Shown here: positions 60,945-64,000 of the stretch, one piece after another
How positions within the stretch are numbered: the first letter of the stretch is position 1
How the letters are laid out: each line of letters opens with the position of its first letter
Source of the DNA: Bacillus sp. MM2020_1
GTDB lineage: Bacteria > Bacillota > Bacilli > Bacillales > Cytobacillaceae
Reading direction: 5' to 3'
Assembly: GCA_011250595.1 (NCBI GenBank)
Contig: JAANMP010000011.1
Location: forward strand, 55,055 to 119,054
Length of the DNA: 64,000 nt
Notes under the pieces: model-generated
The model's database searches: none
What the model was told of the DNA's origin: nothing
What the model saw: the letters and a program-made list of their open reading frames with translations, nothing else
Program-made: the position numbers and the translations under genes

Positions 60945-62105
60945 TTACTTTCTAACCGGATATTTACCTTCTTCAGTAATTCGTTTATTTAATTCTTCTA
61001 GGAATAAATCTTCATCAAATGGTACTTCGATTTCCTTGCCTAACCAGCTTGACAGGTGCATTGCATTTGCAAGTCTAACACCATTAATACCGTCGCTGCC
61101 TGGTGCTAATAATTCTGTACCTTCTACGATCGCTGAAGCAAAGTCTTCTAATACTGCAATGTGTTGTTCGCCCCAAACATTGCCAAAATCAAGTACTTCT
61201 TCAGTGAAAATATCAGCTGCGCCGCCGCCCATAAACAGCTTCATTACATCTGACATATCCATTGAAGCGCTCATTTCATTTTCAGATTGTTTCAGGCGTT
61301 TGATAGTTACTTTTTTACTATCGTCTACCACGATTTTTCCTTTATCACCTAAGATTTCTAAACGGTCTGTCCCCATTACATCGTGTGTACGAGTTACGAA
61401 TACACCGGTAGCACCATTTCCATAATCAAATACCGCAGTCACATCGTCTTCAACCACAATATCTCTTTGATAGCCATAGTTTAATTTTGCATAAACCTTT
61501 TTCGGCATGCCGCACATCCATTGAAGCAAGTCAATTTGGTGTGGCGCTTGATTTACAAGGACACCGCCGCCTTCTCCACCCCAAGTTGCTCTCCATTCAC
61601 TTTGATTGTAGTACCCTTGAGGTCTCCACCATGTAGTAATAATCCAGTTGGTATTGCGGATGCTGCCGATCTCACCATTATCAATAAGTTCTTTAACTTT
61701 TTTATAAAGAGGATTTGTACGCTGGTTAAAGAAGATTGCAAACTTAAGTTCAGGCTTTGTTGCTGCAAAGTCGTTTAACTCTTTTACTTGTTTTGTATAA
61801 ACACCAGCTGGTTTTTCCACTAATGCATGAATGTTTCTTTTTAGTGATTCGATACCCATTTCAGGATGGAGATAATGCGGAACAGTTGTAACGACTGCAT
61901 CAACATCCCCACTTTCAAGCATATCGATATAATTATCATAGAAAGGAACACCAGGATGTTTCTCTTCTGCTACTTGTTTTTTAGCAGGATCATTATCACA
62001 AATCGCACCAATCACCATGTTTTTAACTTTGCCTTCAGCGATGAAATTAGCGTACATACCACCCTCTGCACCTAATCCAATAATCCCTAATCTTACATCT
62101 GCCAT
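60945..62105 (-). CDS. Gfo/Idh/MocA-family oxidoreductase, copy 1
   Basis: 386 aa. LGIIGLGAEGGMYANFIAEG binds NAD, VEKPAGVYTKQVKEL carries the conserved Lys, and WRATWGGEGGGVLVNQAPHQ includes the catalytic His. About 25% longer at the C terminus than copy 2, so the two are paralogous but not a recent duplication. GAGGGAATTTAATT precedes the ATG, two bases after the stop of the upstream TIM-barrel gene. Substrate unknown; a glycoside, anhydrosugar or inositol-like compound is plausible. Confidence 0.9.
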   Translation of the reverse strand: MADVRLGIIGLGAEGGMYANFIAEGKVKNMVIGAICDNDPAKKQVAEEKHPGVPFYDNYIDMLESGDVDAVVTTVPHYLHPEMGIESLKRNIHALVEKPAGVYTKQVKELNDFAATKPELKFAIFFNQRTNPLYKKVKELIDNGEIGSIRNTNWIITTWWRPQGYYNQSEWRATWGGEGGGVLVNQAPHQIDLLQWMCGMPKKVYAKLNYGYQRDIVVEDDVTAVFDYGNGATGVFVTRTHDVMGTDRLEILGDKGKIVVDDSKKVTIKRLKQSENEMSASMDMSDVMKLFMGGGAADIFTEEVLDFGNVWGEQHIAVLEDFASAIVEGTELLAPGSDGINGVRLANAMHLSSWLGKEIEVPFDEDLFLEELNKRITEEGKYPVRK

Positions 62106-62107
62106 AA

Positions 62108-62995
62108 TTAAATTCCCTCGCCTTCAATTTTTTTAAGAATGTCTAAAAGTGCTTCATATTGAAGCTTGTAGCCGCCGGCACCATCCAGCCCCTTGTTGTC
62201 TTTTATGATCTCAGTCGCATCCTCAAGCTCTAAATCCTTTAGAGAATCAAAAAGAACAAGATGTGGCTCAAGAGTTAAAAAGCCTTTATAGCCGCTCTTA
62301 ATAAAACGAGCTAGTAATTCAGGTATTTTACCTTCACCAGTTCCACAGACAACATTTTGACTTGTCTGTGTTACAGCATCCTTTATGTGTATATAAACAA
62401 TCTCATTCTTTAAGAGATCGTAACACTCCTCTGTGTCCTCACCGCACTGTACGAAATTAGCGAAGTCGAAAATCCCTTTGAAGTAAGGAGAACCAACCTC
62501 TGTTAAAATCTCATGGCAGCGTCTTCCGATATCACCAAAGATATCCTTTTCATTTTCATGCAGTAAAATAACATTGTATTTTTCTGCAATGGCCGCAAAT
62601 TCCTTAAGCTTACTAACGACTTCCTCACGATATTGGTCAGGATTGTCACCCTTTGGAATATAAAAACTGAATATACGAATATAATCACAATCTAATAAGT
62701 TTGCAATTTGGCAAAGTGTGTCCAACATCAGCTTTTGTTTAGCAAAGCCTTCTTCATCATTGACGAATACTTTACCAATAGGTGCGCCAATGGAGGAAAC
62801 GCCAATTCCCGCCTTTTGAAGCCTTGGCTTGACAGTTTCTTTGATCTCATCGACAGTAAAATCGCCGATGTTTTTCCCATCAATACCTCGTAACGAAATA
62901 TATTTCATATCTAGATTTGAGACAACCTCAAGTTGGGTATTAAAATCAGATGAAATTTCATCTGAAAATCCTGAAATCAATAAATCTTGATTCAT
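62108..62995 (-). CDS. Xylose-isomerase-like TIM-barrel protein (sugar isomerase/epimerase family), copy 1
   Basis: 295 aa. The divalent-metal site is visible as VILLHENEKD, GIFDFANFVQ, VYIHIKDAV and FLTLEPHLV. No close sequence repeat of copy 2, although the fold is the same. AAGGAGGTAAAGC precedes the ATG, which overlaps the AraC stop by 4 bp. In known pathways with this gene mix such proteins catalyse elimination, hydration or epimerisation of 3-keto sugars. Confidence 0.88.
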   Translation of the reverse strand: MNQDLLISGFSDEISSDFNTQLEVVSNLDMKYISLRGIDGKNIGDFTVDEIKETVKPRLQKAGIGVSSIGAPIGKVFVNDEEGFAKQKLMLDTLCQIANLLDCDYIRIFSFYIPKGDNPDQYREEVVSKLKEFAAIAEKYNVILLHENEKDIFGDIGRRCHEILTEVGSPYFKGIFDFANFVQCGEDTEECYDLLKNEIVYIHIKDAVTQTSQNVVCGTGEGKIPELLARFIKSGYKGFLTLEPHLVLFDSLKDLELEDATEIIKDNKGLDGAGGYKLQYEALLDILKKIEGEGI

Positions 62996-63930
62996 TTATG
63001 CTTTACCTCCTTATTAACAGGAATGTTGCGGCTGAGTTTTGATTTACGATACTTGGACGGTGTAGTTCCAACCTTCTCTTTAAAAAAGCGGCTGAAATGA
63101 GCAACACTCTCAAAGCCTGATGAACGAGATACATCTGTAAGGGATTGGTTCGGTTCCATTTCCAACAAATATTTCACTTGATTAAGTCTGCAAGCCATTA
63201 CGTACTCCATTATCGTAAATCCAGTAACTTCTTTAAATACATGCGAAGCATAATACTTACTAAGATTTAATTCTGAAGCAATTCTGTCTAAACTAACTTT
63301 ACTTACATAATGATCATTTATCCAAGACGCGATTTCCTCGGCATGAAGTTCCTTTTCTGACTTTTTACTGGTGATTTGAGACAATTGCTTTTGACTCATC
63401 TTATAAATACCTAACAATAATTGAACTAACTCAAGTTTCACTTCAGCTTCTAAAAATTCATTCTTCTTCCCTGTTTGCTGTGCTTCTTCATCAATATGAT
63501 TTAATGAAGCAACGATTTCTTTAATCCGTCCATCCACAAATTGCCCTGTTTCATCATAACTTGTACGAATCAGGCAATTGTTCAGTTTTTTAAACGGATC
63601 TAACAAATTAGGTATTCCAAGAGCGTTTAATAACTCTTGCAGCCATGTCGGTGAAAAATGAAGTATACTTCTTGTGTAAGGACTGCTTGTTCCAGGATTA
63701 GGTTTATGCAATGTCATACCATCCAATAGGATGATATCACCAGGCTGAAGTTCATAAATCCGATTGTTAATTAAATATTTACAATCCCCGGAATGAAAAA
63801 AATAAATTTCATACTCCTGGTGAGAGTGAAAATCAGAAGTATAGTTTTCCATACCTTTTATTCTGTAGAAAGCGTTTATCCACTCATCCATTATTTTTGA
63901 TTTATAAGGAAAGTTGATTGGCTTATCCAT
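62992..63930 (-). CDS. AraC-family transcriptional activator with cupin sensor domain
   Basis: 312 aa. The N-terminal cupin (HSHQEYEIYFFHSGDCKYLI) senses a sugar; the C-terminal HTH has both helices, LDRIASELNLSKYYASHVFK and DVSRSSGFESVAHFSRFFKE, followed by TTPSKYRK. It is the first gene of the operon and overlaps the next, so it should autoregulate the catabolic genes. GGGTGTGAG precedes the ATG. Confidence 0.93.
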   Translation of the reverse strand: MDKPINFPYKSKIMDEWINAFYRIKGMENYTSDFHSHQEYEIYFFHSGDCKYLINNRIYELQPGDIILLDGMTLHKPNPGTSSPYTRSILHFSPTWLQELLNALGIPNLLDPFKKLNNCLIRTSYDETGQFVDGRIKEIVASLNHIDEEAQQTGKKNEFLEAEVKLELVQLLLGIYKMSQKQLSQITSKKSEKELHAEEIASWINDHYVSKVSLDRIASELNLSKYYASHVFKEVTGFTIMEYVMACRLNQVKYLLEMEPNQSLTDVSRSSGFESVAHFSRFFKEKVGTTPSKYRKSKLSRNIPVNKEVKHK

Positions 63931-63961
63931 TGCTCACACCCTTAAAAGTAACCGCTGTCAA

Positions 63962-63979
63962 TTTAGTTTGTTAACTAAA
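63962..63979. promoter_or_regulatory. Inverted repeat upstream of the AraC operon
   Basis: TTTAGTT-N4-AACTAAA. It contains TTAGTTTGTT, the left half of the XylR/ROK operator also seen at 57317-57342, so ROK control in addition to AraC is possible. A TTGACA hexamer on the minus strand (63961-63956) adjoins it but has no good -10. Confidence 0.45.
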
Positions 63980-64000
63980 CATACTTATATTTTATTACAC

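Noticed and set aside
63947..63960. cre site upstream of the AraC operon
   Set aside because: Only 11 of 14 positions match the consensus, and mismatches fall in conserved positions; too weak to call.

Overview
The window is chromosomal DNA from a low-GC, endospore-forming member of the Bacillaceae. Evidence: spoVR beside yhdB, yhcT beside yhcU, a ykaA-pit pair, adeR-ald, deoR-deoC-cdd, 7-1-7 Fur boxes, a perfect cre site, Spo0A boxes and strong AGGAGG ribosome binding sites. The block 16.2-23.4 kb resembles the yhcT-yhdB neighbourhood of Bacillus subtilis. A genus cannot be fixed from this sequence; a Neobacillus/Mesobacillus-like Bacillus is a guess. There are no rRNA or tRNA genes, no insertion sequences, no phage genes and no CRISPR array.

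Layout. 0-3.4 kb: alanine metabolism (adeR-like regulator, ald, alr). 3.4-12.2 kb: envelope glycolipid or polysaccharide genes (UDP-glucose dehydrogenase, GT-C and GT2 transferases, AP-superfamily phosphatase, flippase-like protein, epimerase), interrupted by a Fur-controlled FTR1 iron permease unit. 12.3-13.6 kb: a Fur-controlled repeat lipoprotein. 13.7-16.1 kb: a compact ribA-ribD-HAD operon that could make 5-amino-6-ribitylaminouracil. 16.3-26.4 kb: housekeeping genes (spoVR, M14 peptidase, yhdB, SDR, pgcA, yhcU/yhcT, phosphate transporter, YitT-like). 26.4-33.5 kb: a tightly packed operon pairing a REC-GGDEF-REC diguanylate cyclase with a HEAT-repeat membrane protein, a processive-type GT2 and a giant glycosidase-like protein. 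33.7-37.6 kb: proC, DUF3189-like gene, and deoxyribonucleoside catabolism (deoR, deoC, a 56-aa XapX gene, cdd). 37.8-40.2 kb: MMPL transporter followed by three 52-bp tandem repeats. 40.2-44 kb: Fur-box cupin gene and an anaerobe-type 2-oxoacid:ferredoxin oxidoreductase operon behind a cre site. 44.2-48.1 kb: metallophosphoesterase, ArsB/NhaD-type transporter, PAS-GGDEF protein.

48.3-58.6 kb: transketolase and a nickel-pincer-nucleotide cluster (larB, split larC1/larC2, larE, a LarA homolog) interleaved with an FGGY gluconokinase-like gene, an SDR and a ROK regulator with a XylR-type operator. This reads as a nickel-dependent aldonate epimerase route (for example mannonate to gluconate to 6-phosphogluconate) rather than a lactate racemase system. 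58.6-59 kb: a tiny transcription unit with 21-bp-period direct repeats, a sigma-A-like promoter, a 33-codon ORF and a terminator. 59-64 kb: a five-gene operon (AraC regulator, two xylose-isomerase-like TIM barrels, two Gfo/Idh/MocA oxidoreductases), the composition expected for an oxidation-elimination-hydration-reduction (3-keto sugar) pathway such as levoglucosan or glycoside breakdown.

The strongest candidates for under-described biology are the 59-64 kb operon, the nickel aldonate cluster, the c-di-GMP/HEAT/GT/glycosidase operon, the Fur-regulated repeat proteins and the 33-aa peptide unit.
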